The notes beneath the pieces were generated by a model that saw only the letters and a program-made list of their open reading frames with translations, was not told where the DNA came from and did no database searches. The position numbers were made by a program, and so were the translations under genes. Source: Streptomyces pinistramenti (GTDB taxonomy: Bacteria; Actinomycetota; Actinomycetes; Streptomycetales; Streptomycetaceae). From it: DNA of 38,996 bases. Below are positions 23,884-31,716 of the stretch, one piece after another. How positions within the stretch are numbered: position 1 is the stretch's first letter; each line of letters begins with the position of its first letter. The stretch is from positions 1-38,996 of the forward strand of contig NZ_JAJCXB010000063.1 in the NCBI RefSeq assembly GCF_020564935.1, written 5' to 3'.

Positions 23884-25044
23884 TCAGCGGAAGGGGCCGT
23901 CGCTCGCGAAGGCGTGAGCGGCGAAGCGCTTGCCCATCCGGCGGTAGGCGGCGGCGGTGGGGTGCAGACCGTCGGCCAGGTCGTCCGTCTCGTCGGGGCC
24001 GAGCAGCTCGCGGCCGTCAAGATGGTAAAGGTGGGGATCGTGTGCCTGCCGGGCCGCCACGATCCGGGCCAGCTCGGCACGGACCGCCGCAAGCGACAAC
24101 GCCCCGCCGGCCACATCCGCCGGGTCGCCCAGAGCGGTGATCTTTCCGTCCTGGCCCATCGTGGCCGGGCCGGGAGTCTCCTCGAACGCCGGGCAGCTCA
24201 CGGGGGACATCAGCAGGAGCGGGGTGTCCGGGTGCCCGTCCCGGACCGTGTCCAGGAATCCGTGCACCGCCGGGCCGAACGTCCGCAGCCGGAAGGCGGC
24301 CAGGCCCACGATGTTGATGCCCACCTTGAGGCTGATCAGGTCGGCGGGCAGATCGCGGATCGTCCGGGCGACGTAGGGATCCAGCATCTCGTTGCCCGCC
24401 TGGCTGAGGTTGATCACCTCCACCCCACCGAGCGCGGCCGCCACCACCGGCCAGGTGCCGGTCGGTCCTTCGGCCTCGATGCAGTGGCTGATGGAACTGC
24501 CGTGGTGCACCCAGCGGCGCCGCCCGTCCGGCAGCGGCGCCAGCACCTCGCCATCAGTGCGCAGCGCCACCAGCTCCGTAGGCGTCTGCTGCGGCAGCCA
24601 CAGCTCGACGTCCTTCATGCCGGCCGGCAGCCCGGTGAACCGTACGGTCCCCGGCTCGCCAGGGATCAGCCGCTGCGGGGCCCCGGGGCCCGCCATCCGC
24701 AGCACGTTGCCCACCGGCGCCTGCCGACGCCCGGCCGGTGCGCCGTCCACCAGCAGATCCAGCATCCCGGTCGGGCGGGGCTCGGGGTCGGTGTCGAGCT
24801 GCCCGGTGGAAGTGAGCACCTCCAACTCCAGCTCACGCGCGTCGGTACGGAACACCAGCCGCACCCCCGAAGGCATCACGGTCACCCCGTAGACCGACGG
24901 GTCCTGGTACTGCTCCTTGGTCCACGCAGGCAACCGGCGCGGCATCACCCCCGCCTCCGTGACCTCCAGGTCCAGCGCACCCCGCAACTCCACCGGACCG
25001 CCCACCAGCGGAACCGCCCGCATCGCCACCGTCACCACTCCCAT
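23884..25044 (-). CDS. SGNH/GDSL-family hydrolase
   Basis: A 386-residue two-part protein. The first about 160 residues are beta-rich (carbohydrate-esterase-like N-terminal domain), and the rest is an SGNH hydrolase. WVHHGSSISHC (178-188) is block I with the nucleophile Ser at 183/184, INLSQAGNEM (211-220) is block II with Gly, ISLKVGINIVG (237-247) is block III with Asn, and DGLHPTAAAY near the C-terminus is block V with Asp and His. Such enzymes are esterases or lipases acting on acyl or acetyl groups. There is no signal peptide, so it acts in the cytoplasm. The first Met or Met8 may be used. It converges with the coiled-coil gene. Confidence 0.85.
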   Translation of the reverse strand: MGVVTVAMRAVPLVGGPVELRGALDLEVTEAGVMPRRLPAWTKEQYQDPSVYGVTVMPSGVRLVFRTDARELELEVLTSTGQLDTDPEPRPTGMLDLLVDGAPAGRRQAPVGNVLRMAGPGAPQRLIPGEPGTVRFTGLPAGMKDVELWLPQQTPTELVALRTDGEVLAPLPDGRRRWVHHGSSISHCIEAEGPTGTWPVVAAALGGVEVINLSQAGNEMLDPYVARTIRDLPADLISLKVGINIVGLAAFRLRTFGPAVHGFLDTVRDGHPDTPLLLMSPVSCPAFEETPGPATMGQDGKITALGDPADVAGGALSLAAVRAELARIVAARQAHDPHLYHLDGRELLGPDETDDLADGLHPTAAAYRRMGKRFAAHAFASDGPFR

Positions 25045-25297
25045 CCCATGCCGCCGACGACACGAACCTACTGACCACCCCGCTCCGGTGACAATCGATC
25101 ACCTTGCCACGCGACGAGCTTGCGGTGACCAGGTCACGCAGCCACTCGATGTCGCGCACCGGCATGATGCCGCATCCCGCGTCGCCGCCCTGCGGCCGCA
25201 TCTGCGACGGCATGGTCCTCGGTCAGGCGGCGGGGCGCGATGTGCCTCGCCCGCTTACGGGTCGGGTCGGGTCGGCCGGTCGTCCGCGGAGCGCCGC
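25045..25297. other. short intergenic region
   Basis: Nothing firm. A minus-strand phrase MPVRDIEWLRDLVTASS near 25110-25165 looks protein-like and may be a gene relic, but no family or start site was recognised. Confidence 0.3.
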
Positions 25298-26512
25298 TCA
25301 CGGCAGCCAACGCACCGGAGACACCCGGCGGATGTGAATGAGTACGTCGAAGGCGTCGGCGAGGGAAGCGACGGTGAGGTGTGCGAGGTCGTCGCGGGAC
25401 GGGTCGTAGACGCCGCTGATGACGCGGGCTTTCGCCGGTCCGTCCCATTGGCGGCGTACCGCTTCGTGGCGCAGGTCCAGCCAGCGGGCGGGCAGATCCG
25501 CCGCGCCGAGCCGCGCGTCGATCAGGTCTCCGGCCGGCTCCGGGACGACGGCGACACCGAGATCCCCGTGGTGGAAGCCGATCGCCACGGAAACGTACCG
25601 GGTGCCGTAACGCTTGCGCAGCAGGCTGCCGACGCTGGGCTGGGGGCCGCGCTCGGGGGCCGGGCCCAGGACCGTTTCGGCCGCCGACGTATGGGCGATG
25701 CCGTCCCAATAGACCATGCGCAGACCGGTCCGGCGCTGCGTGTCGCCGAGGGCGTCCGCCCATACCGGGGCGTCGCCCGCGTAGTTGTCCCGTCCGGCGA
25801 CGCTGCGTTCATGGAAGTCCACGATCCGACGCATCCGCGCCAGGATGCCGTCGTCATGGACGGCGTCGGGCAACGACCGGATCAGCGCGAGCGCGTCGTG
25901 GGCGTGGTCGGCGAACGGGCGTCCCGGGTGCGTTCCCCAGGCCCGCTGCAGGTGCTCATCGGTGTGGTGAGCGGTCCGGATCGGATCCAGGTGGGAGGCC
26001 ACTTCCGCCAGCCGTTCCGGGGCCGACGCACGGACGTGATCCAGGACGGCGCCGTAGTCATCGGACTGCGCCTGCGTGGGTTTCACGCCGAAGATCCGTA
26101 CGGGATCGTTCGGGTGCTCCTGGTTGAACGCCCGGATCCACTCCAGCGCCGCGGCCATCTCGGCGGTGCGCCAGGGCCGCCAGGCGTCGTCGAGCGCGGA
26201 CCCGGCCGAGCCCTCGCCGCCGCGCACGTACCCGTCGAGGCGGGCGGCGACCCCGGCACTGTCCTGCACGGCCAGCGCCCGGAACCCGTGGCGCCGGACC
26301 AGCCGGCGGAAGAGCTGGTCCCGCACGCCGAAGGTTTCCCGGGAGGCCCGGGTGGACTCCCCGATGCCGACGATCGCTGCCGCGACGGCAAGCCTCTCGG
26401 CCAGCTCGTCGAGCGCGGCGTCGGACAGCGGGCCGGTGCCGGAGTGCGGGAGGCCGGACGAGTCCGTACGTGAAGGGGCGGAGCCGCGGGAAGCGGTGAT
26501 GTTGTTGGTCAT
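25298..26512 (-). CDS. erythromycin-esterase-family protein, non-canonical active site
   Basis: A 404-residue member of the erythromycin esterase (Ere) fold: AAAIVGIGESTRASRETFGVRDQLFRRLVRRHGFRALAVQD corresponds to the N-terminal Ere block, and RMVYWDGIAHTSAAET to the WAHNxHV block. In EreA/EreB the first block has GExTHG and ALE, and His46, Glu74 and His285 are important. Here the positions read GESTR (Arg for His), AVQD (Gln for Glu) and WDGIAH (only the second His kept). This fits an actinobacterial subgroup with GESTRxxxE, whose reaction I do not know. It should not be assumed to destroy macrolides. Stand-alone gene. Confidence 0.8.
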   Translation of the reverse strand: MTNNITASRGSAPSRTDSSGLPHSGTGPLSDAALDELAERLAVAAAIVGIGESTRASRETFGVRDQLFRRLVRRHGFRALAVQDSAGVAARLDGYVRGGEGSAGSALDDAWRPWRTAEMAAALEWIRAFNQEHPNDPVRIFGVKPTQAQSDDYGAVLDHVRASAPERLAEVASHLDPIRTAHHTDEHLQRAWGTHPGRPFADHAHDALALIRSLPDAVHDDGILARMRRIVDFHERSVAGRDNYAGDAPVWADALGDTQRRTGLRMVYWDGIAHTSAAETVLGPAPERGPQPSVGSLLRKRYGTRYVSVAIGFHHGDLGVAVVPEPAGDLIDARLGAADLPARWLDLRHEAVRRQWDGPAKARVISGVYDPSRDDLAHLTVASLADAFDVLIHIRRVSPVRWLP

Positions 26513-26586
26513 GCCCTCAGACTTCTACCTGAAGTTCGGTTGAGGTCAAGAAGGTTGGTCCGGCCGTGCGGCGGCGGGCTGCCGGG

Positions 26587-27190
26587 TCAGGCGGAGGTGG
26601 CGAAGGCCGGTGGACGCAGCGTGCCCTCGGTGGACTCGACCACCTGCGCGGCCCCGAGTGCGAGGTCCTCGCGGTGGTGCGGGGCGACGAGTTGCACGGC
26701 GCAGGGCAGACCGTCCGGGCTGGTTGGGCCGCGTCCGGTGCGCCCAGTAGGCGGCGAAGTCGGCGGGGGTGACGGTGCGGCCGCCGTCGGGTACGTCGGC
26801 GAACCACGGTTCGAGGTCGCCGCGCCTGGCGGTGAAGTCGTCGAGGACGCCGAGGAATCGGCTGTAGGCCAGGACCTTCTGCCGCAACTGGAAGGGCGCG
26901 GGGAAGTCCGCGGCACCGGGCAGCGCCGACTCGTCGTCCCGGACATGTGGCCCCGGTCGCGCAGGAGGCCGGCCGTCCGCTCCAGGGCGTGCAGCATCTC
27001 GGACCGTGGCGCGGATATGCCGAGGGAGCGCAGAACTCCCACGCGCAGTGCGGGCAGCGGCCGATCGAGGGTGTCCACGCACGAAGTCCCGGGCGTGCGA
27101 AGCGAGTTCGGGTCTGCGGGGTGGTTACCTGTGGTCACGTCGAGGCGCAGGGCGGCGTCCCGGACGGTGCGGGCCATGCCGCTGGGGGCC
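26587..27190 (-). pseudogene. amidase-signature enzyme remnant
   Basis: Pieces of an amidase-signature hydrolase. At the 5' side SGMARTVRDAALRLDVTTGNHPADPNSLRTP matches the GPMARTVxDAALLLDVxxG block, followed by LPALRVGVLRSLG and ALERTAGLLRDRGH. Near 26946 one base appears lost, and the next frame reads HVRDDESALPGAADF, RQKVLAYSRFLG and VTPADFAAYWAHRT. Then, after an internal deletion, the first frame resumes with DGLPCAVQLVAPHHREDLAL, the usual C-terminal GLPxGVQLV block. The catalytic Ser-Ser-Lys half is missing because an IS5-like tail abuts at about 27192. It cannot be active. Confidence 0.78.
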
Positions 27191-27396
27191 GTCTTCAAAT
27201 GTCACGCCCACATCCGGGACGGCCGCTTGGTAGGACTCGGCGGTCTTGTCGTAGCGGGTGTGATCCCTCGGCGTTGCTTCAAGCGGTTGAAGCAACGCTC
27301 GACGACGTTGCGCTGCTTGTAGAGGTGCTTGTCGACGGCTGGCGGGCGGTCCCGCCTCATTGATGCTCCTGCCGCCTCCGGGCCGAAGCCCCTCAC
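27187..27396 (-). mobile_element. IS5-family transposase, 3' fragment
   Basis: Minus strand: RDRPPAVDKHLYKQRNVVER followed by CFNRLKQ is the conserved end of IS5-group (IS427-like) transposases. A frame change then gives TRYDKTAESYQAAV. The usual ending TLASLLMWA is damaged; only DNA equivalent to its last codons (GATGTGGGCGTGACA) and the end TTTGAAGA (27192-27199, complement) remain. The first two thirds of the gene and the left end are absent. The same right end occurs in opposite orientation at 30276-30326. Confidence 0.75.
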
Positions 27397-27504
27397 TGCG
27401 ATTCGTACAGCAGGGGCCGAAGTGCGGAAGCGGGTCCGGGAGGTGGCCGGTGCGAACAGTCCGGCTGCCGACGGCCGGGGGCTTGGACATCGACGGCGTC
27501 CTGG
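27397..27504. other. short gap between IS tail and monooxygenase
   Basis: 108 bases without a recognisable gene, joining the truncated left side of the IS5-like fragment to the 3' end of the flavin monooxygenase. Confidence 0.4.
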
Positions 27505-28971
27505 TCAGCGGTGAGTCGCGGATACCGCCGCGTGCGCCTCGGCCCGCAGAACTTCGGCGTCGGGCTGTTCGCTCGCCCAGGCGACATGGCCGTCGGGGCG
27601 GATGAGCGCGGCACGCACGGTGGACCAGGCGGGGCGTGGGTCGGGCCGGTGTGCTGTGTGCGTGATGATGTGGGGGGTGGAGGGCGGTGCCGGGGTGCCG
27701 GTGAAGTGCAGCAGGACGTGGCGGCCGGTCCGGAGCAGCGTGAAGAGGTCTGTGCTGTTGGAGAGTTCGAGGTTGGGTGCGCGGTGACCGGTCAGGGGGT
27801 GGTGGTGTGCGGGGCCCGGGTAGGTGACGGCCAGTGCGGAAAGTCGTTCGGCCAGGCTTCGGGAGAACTCGGGTACGGTGGCGATGAGTTGGCCCAGGAG
27901 TGCGCGCAGGTCTTGGCCCTCCGCCGAGTAGGCGTTCATCAGTGCCGTCTGGGCGCGGGTGCTGAGCAGTAGGTCGGCGCCGACCGGGTGGCGTTCGGCG
28001 TGGTAGCTGTCCAGGAGTCCGGCGGGGGCGGTGCCTGCCACTGTGGCGGCCAGTTTCCAGCCGAGGTTCGTGGCGTCCTGGATGCCGACGTTGAGGCCCA
28101 CGCCTCCGGCCGGGTAGTGCATGTGCGCCGCGTCGCCCGCGAGGAGGACGCGGCCCCTGCGGTACTCGGCGGCCTGGCGGGCGGCGTTGCCGAACCGGGA
28201 GAGCCAGCTCGGGTCACGCATGCCGAAGTCGGTGCCGGCGATCCGGGTCACCTTGGCGCGCAGCCCGTCGAGGGTGAGTTCGCCGGGGTGGCCGGTACCG
28301 GTACTGTCCGGGTCACCGCCGACGATCCGGTGGATGCCGCCCGGCATCGGGACAATCATGACGCCGCCGGTCGGACCTGACACGGCCAGCACCGCTTCCT
28401 GTGGCGGGTTGTCCAGGACGACGTCGCCCAGGAAGCCCCAGGTGGTGGCGTCGTTGCCGGGGAAGTCGATGCCCGCCGCTTCGCGCACGGTGCTTCGGGT
28501 GCCGTCGCAGCCGACGATGTAGTCGGCGCGCAGTGTGTACGGGCCGTCGGGGCCGGTTGCCTCAACGCTCACCCCGTCTTCGTCCTGGGTGAGTCCGGTC
28601 ACTTGCTGCCCCCGCCGGATTTTGGCTCCGGCCGCATTCCCGTGCTCCTCCAGTAGCTCCTCGGTGCGGGCCTGCGGCAGGGCGAGTGTGAAGGGGTAGG
28701 GGGTGTCGAGGACCCCGAAGTCCATCCGGTCGTCGAGCCCGCCGAAGTGGCCGCTGGGGATGCGCCGTCCCTCCGTGAGGAAGGGCTCCAGCACGCCCCG
28801 GGTGGCCAGGGCCTCCAGTGTGCGCGGATGGATGGTGAGGGCCTTGGAGTGGGGATCCCGCTCGCGGCGAGTTTCCAGGACGGTGACGGGCGTCCCGCCC
28901 AGCCGCAGTTCGGCGGCCAGCCACAGCCCGGTGGGGCCGCCTCCTGCGATGACTACGTGCTCGTGCTCCAT
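27505..28971 (-). CDS. FAD-dependent monooxygenase, Rox/TetX-like
   Basis: A 488-residue class A flavoprotein monooxygenase of the polyketide hydroxylase/rifampicin monooxygenase group. VVIAGGGPTGLWLAAELRLGGTPVTVLE (6-33) binds FAD, IVGCDGTRSTVREAAG (152-167) is the DG motif, and RGRVLLAGDAAHMHYPAGGVGLNVGIQDATNLGWKLA (272-308) is the GD motif with the group's typical P-x-x-G-x-G-x-N sequence. A C-terminal domain of thioredoxin-like type follows. Relatives hydroxylate aromatic polyketides or inactivate rifamycins and tetracyclines. A divergent TetR gene with two operators indicates induction by a small molecule, which fits a resistance or detoxification role. Substrate is not provable from sequence. 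Confidence 0.9.
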   Translation of the reverse strand: MEHEHVVIAGGGPTGLWLAAELRLGGTPVTVLETRRERDPHSKALTIHPRTLEALATRGVLEPFLTEGRRIPSGHFGGLDDRMDFGVLDTPYPFTLALPQARTEELLEEHGNAAGAKIRRGQQVTGLTQDEDGVSVEATGPDGPYTLRADYIVGCDGTRSTVREAAGIDFPGNDATTWGFLGDVVLDNPPQEAVLAVSGPTGGVMIVPMPGGIHRIVGGDPDSTGTGHPGELTLDGLRAKVTRIAGTDFGMRDPSWLSRFGNAARQAAEYRRGRVLLAGDAAHMHYPAGGVGLNVGIQDATNLGWKLAATVAGTAPAGLLDSYHAERHPVGADLLLSTRAQTALMNAYSAEGQDLRALLGQLIATVPEFSRSLAERLSALAVTYPGPAHHHPLTGHRAPNLELSNSTDLFTLLRTGRHVLLHFTGTPAPPSTPHIITHTAHRPDPRPAWSTVRAALIRPDGHVAWASEQPDAEVLRAEAHAAVSATHR

Positions 28972-28990
28972 GGCAGCTCCTCAAGAATGT

Positions 28991-29007
28991 CTTGGTCAGT
29001 GACCAAG
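28991..29007. promoter_or_regulatory. TetR operator O1 of the monooxygenase pair
   Basis: CTTGGTCA-G-TGACCAAG, a perfect 17-base palindrome 19 bases upstream of the monooxygenase ATG. It overlaps the predicted -35 element (TGACCA, 29000-29005) of the tetR promoter, so binding would block both divergent promoters. Confidence 0.75.
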
Positions 29008-29022
29008 GTGGGGTGCGCCCAG

Positions 29023-29028
29023 TAGACT
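29023..29028 (+). promoter_or_regulatory. -10 element of leaderless tetR promoter
   Basis: TAGACT, exactly 17 bases after TGACCA (29000-29005) and six bases before the GTG at 29035. Transcription should start at or next to the GTG, giving a leaderless message, as is common for actinobacterial TetR genes. Confidence 0.6.
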
Positions 29029-29043
29029 AGGTCGGTGACCAAG
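29027..29043. promoter_or_regulatory. TetR operator O2 overlapping the start codon
   Basis: CTAGGTCGGTGACCAAG matches O1 at 15 of 17 bases and lies 36 bases from it, centre to centre. It spans the predicted transcription and translation start of the regulator, giving tight autoregulation. Confidence 0.65.
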
Positions 29044-29652
29044 AAGCAAGCGGAGGATCTCGCCCGGACTCGGCTCGACCCCGGAACGGTGGTGCGAACG
29101 GCCCTGGAACTGCTGGAGGAGAAAGGCGCGGACGGGCTCTCGATCCGCGGCATCGCGGACCGGCTCGGCGTCCGGATGAACACAGTGCTCTGGCATGCGA
29201 AGAGCAAGGCGCGGCTGTCGGAGTTGATGGCGGACGCGATCGTGGCCGGGGCGCCGGTGGACGGACTGCCCGAGCCCTGGGAACCACGGGTCCGCGAACT
29301 GCTCCACCGCTACCGCCGCGCCCTGCTGGCCCACCGGGACGGGGCCAGGATTGTGGCCGGTACGTACGCCGCCGAACCCGCCACACTCCGCTTCGCCGAC
29401 CTGATGACCGAGGCGCTGCTGGCCGGCGGTCTCGCGGAACGCGAGGCGGTCTGGACCGGCTGGAGCCTTGTCTACTTCGCCTTGGGGCTGGCTCAGGAGG
29501 AACAGGCGCTTCCTGACGCGATGGGCCCGGCGTTCGCACGAAGGCTGGACACGGGCGAATACCCCTCACTGTCCCGAGCCGCCGCGTACTTCGAGGACAC
29601 CTCCTTCGACGAGCGCTTCGACTACGGACTCTCCCGCATCCTGGGGGTGTGA
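29035..29652 (+). CDS. TetR-family repressor (TetR_C type)
   Basis: A 205-residue TetR protein with VVRTALELLEEKGADGLSIRGIADRLGVRMNTVLWHAKSKARLSELMAD (about residues 20-68) as the DNA-binding region. It is of the subtype that resembles the tetracycline repressor itself, with WHAKSK in place of YYHFxNK, and the C-terminal domain (EPWEPRVRELLHRYRRALLAHRDGARIVAGTY) has the TetR_C arrangement. It starts with GTG directly after a -10 element. It is divergent from the Rox/TetX-like monooxygenase and probably represses it until the substrate drug binds. Confidence 0.92.
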   Translation: MTKKQAEDLARTRLDPGTVVRTALELLEEKGADGLSIRGIADRLGVRMNTVLWHAKSKARLSELMADAIVAGAPVDGLPEPWEPRVRELLHRYRRALLAHRDGARIVAGTYAAEPATLRFADLMTEALLAGGLAEREAVWTGWSLVYFALGLAQEEQALPDAMGPAFARRLDTGEYPSLSRAAAYFEDTSFDERFDYGLSRILGV

Positions 29653-29671
29653 AACGGAACGGCGCCCCAAC

Positions 29672-29706
29672 GGCCGGGCTCTCCACCCTCGACGGAGGGC
29701 CCGGCC
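29672..29706 (+). terminator. hairpin after tetR
   Basis: GGCCGGGC, 19-base loop with an inner CTC/GAG pair, GCCCGGCC, 20 bases after the TGA of tetR. No T-run, but a typical actinobacterial terminator shape. Confidence 0.55.
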
Positions 29707-29819
29707 CGTCCTCGCGGGAGACCCGCGCGCGGATGTTCTGGATCAAGGAGATCAAGCGCCGACCAGGTCCTGGCCAGGTCCGCACCCGGCACCTCGACTG
29801 GTGGGACACGCGCGCTCCC

Positions 29820-30275
29820 GCCGGGGGCGAGTCGACACCCTCATCTCATACAAACCCCTCCCCTTCCCCACGGACGGCTTCCGAGTGACCACGCTCCACG
29901 AGGAACCGCGGGTGCTCGTCACATCGGTGAGTCATCCCCTGGCGAACGAGGAAGCAGTCAGCCTGCGGGCTCTGTCGGACGAGGAACTGGTGGCCTGCGT
30001 CAGCACTCCGGTTGTCCGGAGCACGCCCAAGCCGGTCGGCGCCACCTCAGCCCGCGATCGACGAGAGCTACGAGGACAAGCTGGAGGTCGTCGCCACCGG
30101 CCACTGTGTCGCGATCTTCCCTCCCAGTGATCGACGCGCCGCTGTGCGCGAGGACATCGCCCTGGTGCCCGTCGTCGACACCGATCCCTGCGAGGTTGTG
30201 CTCGTCACGCGCGCCGACGCCCCGAACCCGCTGCTCGGATCACTGGAAGACGTCGCACATACATTGCTCGGCACA
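29820..30275 (+). pseudogene. LysR-type effector-domain remnant
   Basis: About 150 residues of a LysR effector-binding domain without its DNA-binding part. One frame reads VDTLISYKPLPFPTDGFRVT, LHEEPRVLVTSVSHPLANEE and VSLRALSDEELVACV; after a break near 30015-30060 another frame reads IDESYEDKLEVVATGHCVAI and FPPSDRRAAVREDIALVPVV, DTDPCEVVLVTRADAPNPLL. The order LHEEPRVLV-H-P-A, EDKLE-V-A-G-VAI-P is the classical second half of such proteins. It runs straight into the IS5-like tail near 30276, suggesting that IS-linked rearrangement removed its end. Confidence 0.75.
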
Positions 30276-30326
30276 GTCTCCACCCTCGCCTCGCTGCTGA
30301 TGTGGGCGTGACACTTTGAAGAGCCC
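30276..30326 (+). mobile_element. IS5-family element, right-end fragment
   Basis: Plus strand TLASLLMWA and TGA (the standard C-terminus of IS5-group transposases), then CACTTTGAAGAGCCC. The sequence GATGTGGGCGTGACA-C-TTTGAAGA also occurs inverted at 27192-27214. The end is followed by CTAG (30327-30330), the kind of target used by IS427-group elements. No more of the transposase is present; it joins a LysR remnant. Confidence 0.65.
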
Positions 30327-30582
30327 CTAGCCAGGACAGGTGTGCTGCGGCCGGAACGGCAGGGGCGAGGGGCCCTGGGGGATGTGGCCATGGCTCGGCT
30401 TGAGGTCGGCGCCCCCGCACAGCGCGGCCGGGATGCGGGTGGAGCCGTGGTCGTCCCCTGCGGTGCCGAGCGCGACGAGGGCGGCGGCGACGGCCGCGGC
30501 CCTCGCCGCCGCTGGAGCCGCCCGGTGCGCGGCAGTTCCCGGGGTGGCCGCCTTGAGGTGAAAAGCCAAGCTCAGAGGCTGG
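30327..30582. other. intergenic region
   Basis: No firm gene. A minus-strand alanine-rich stretch followed by GTAGDDHGSTRIPAALCGGA is faintly protein-like but has no clear start or family. Confidence 0.3.
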
Positions 30583-31074
30583 TCAGCCGTCCTCTCTGCT
30601 GTCCTCAAGGATGTGGTCCACGCACACCGCCAGGATGACCAGCAGTGTGTCGTCCTGCCGGCCCATGACGTCGACGGCGTAGGCGTCGCGGATGCTGAAC
30701 CAGCGGCGGGAGATATGGGCCAGCGTGGTGCCTTCGTGCTGGATGTCGAATTCGCGATCCCACAGGTTGCCGGCTACCCGCAGGCGGCGGCCGTCCTGCA
30801 GGCTGACCTTGAAGCGGTCCCCGAAGAGCGTGAACCTCCGCTTGCTGATCCGGCCCACGACCTCACCGCCCTGCTTGATCAAGAGGGTGTGGTGGAAGGT
30901 GAATGCCTTCTTGACGATGCTGGCCACCTGGTCGCCCTGGGTGTCCACGAGGTCGAAGGTGGTGCGGAGCCGGAGCAGTTTCCGGTTGACCTTGTAGAGC
31001 CTCTCCCGGTGCTCGGTCTCGATCCACGCCTCCTCGTGAAAGGCCAGCATGCGGTCGCGTACCAGGTAGCGCAT
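30583..31074 (-). CDS. LURP-one-related (Tubby-like fold) protein
   Basis: A 163-residue protein of the LURP-one/DUF567 family, a Tubby-C-like barrel found in plants and many actinomycetes. It begins MRYLVRDRMLAFHEEAWIE and carries the family's repeated strands: LRLRTTFDLVDTQGDQVASI, KAFTFHHTLLIKQGGEVVGRI, KRRFTLFGDRFKVSLQDG, LRVAGNLWDREFDIQ, and ISRRWFSIRDAYAVDVMGRQDDTLLVILAVCVDHI at the end. The frame is open to 31281, but homologues start at MRYLVR, which has a GGACGGGA ribosome site; Met at 31095 is an alternative. Biochemical role is unknown, with phospholipid or membrane association proposed for relatives. Confidence 0.88.
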   Translation of the reverse strand: MRYLVRDRMLAFHEEAWIETEHRERLYKVNRKLLRLRTTFDLVDTQGDQVASIVKKAFTFHHTLLIKQGGEVVGRISKRRFTLFGDRFKVSLQDGRRLRVAGNLWDREFDIQHEGTTLAHISRRWFSIRDAYAVDVMGRQDDTLLVILAVCVDHILEDSREDG

Positions 31075-31167
31075 CGAAAATCCCGTCCGAGTCATGGTTG
31101 GCAGGTCCGTGACACCGTGCCGTCGCAGAGCGTACTGGGGTCGCGGGGGCCTCGTGGACCAGGGGTA

Positions 31168-31184
31168 TTGACGAGGCGCGTCAA
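31168..31184. promoter_or_regulatory. inverted repeat TTGACG-N5-CGTCAA
   Basis: Six-base perfect arms in the divergent region between the LURP-one gene and the M-box. TTGACG also resembles a -35 element for plus-strand transcription. Possible operator; binding protein unknown. Confidence 0.4.
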
Positions 31185-31195
31185 GACTTCGCCAA

Positions 31196-31219
31196 ATACT
31201 TGCGCGATCACGCAAGTAT
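31196..31219. promoter_or_regulatory. operator-like palindrome at the M-box promoter
   Basis: ATACTTGCG, six bases, CGCAAGTAT: perfect nine-base arms, AT-rich against the background. A -10-like TATGCT follows at 31225-31230, about 20 bases before the riboswitch begins, so the palindrome covers the spacer and -35 zone of the likely promoter. Such ACTTGC/GCAAGT sites suit a dimeric regulator; the factor is unknown. Confidence 0.55.
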
Positions 31220-31249
31220 GCCGCTATGCTTCTGGAGGTTTGAAGAAGG

Positions 31250-31412
31250 CACCTCGTTCGGTGAGGCGTCTGCACGGACACAGGCCACTGACCCCACGAC
31301 GTCGAGAGACGCCCAGGTTCAGGACAGATCTCCCCGGCTCAAGGGGTGATCCCAAGTGGCTTCCCCCACAGGTGGATTACGCCGTGCAGTGCCAAAGCTC
31401 TGACGAGTTGGG
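31250..31412 (+). ncRNA. M-box (ykoK) magnesium riboswitch
   Basis: The leader matches the M-box consensus in order: CTCGTTCGGTGAGGCGTC (31253-31270; consensus GTTAGGTGAGGCTCC), GAGAGACGCC (31304-31313; consensus AAAGACGCC), and near the 3' side GCAGTGCCAAAGCTCTGACGAG (31386-31407; consensus ACAGTGCTAAAGCTCTACGA). CTCGT at the 5' end pairs with ACGAG at 31403-31407 to close the P1 stem. M-boxes fold when Mg2+ is high and turn off Mg2+ transporter genes. It lies about 300 bases before the Nramp-like gene on the same strand. Exact ends are estimated. Confidence 0.87.
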
Positions 31413-31416
31413 GTGA

Positions 31417-31434
31417 ACCGGCCATCGGGCCGGT
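31417..31434 (+). terminator. hairpin after the M-box, possible expression platform
   Basis: ACCGGCC, ATCG loop, GGCCGGT, starting a few bases after the riboswitch core. There is no T-run, so termination may be Rho-dependent or use another mechanism. A second small palindrome CTCCGGCCGGAG follows at 31470-31481. The remaining leader to 31716 shows no other structure. Confidence 0.45.
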
Positions 31435-31716
31435 CCGCTCCTTGCCGCGTCGTCCAGCGCCTGCGTGCGCTCCGGCCGGAGGGAGGCGAGAGACATGGAT
31501 TGCGGTTGCAGTAGACCGGGCCACAGTAGGCCCCGTACCGGATTGTCTTCTTCGACCTCCGGTATGCGGTAACCACCTCTCCCGCGCGCACTCACTTCCC
31601 GCTCCAGGCACCCGTACGGCCTTCGCCGTCCCGGGCCGCCGGGCTGCGCGCTCCCCGGGAACGGCTGCCGCGCGCCCTCAACACCTCTCCCCATCGGGGG
31701 AATCGGGAGGCCCGCC

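Noticed and set aside
24917..26473. 518-codon plus-strand frame
   Set aside because: Antisense to the erythromycin-esterase-like gene and without family motifs.
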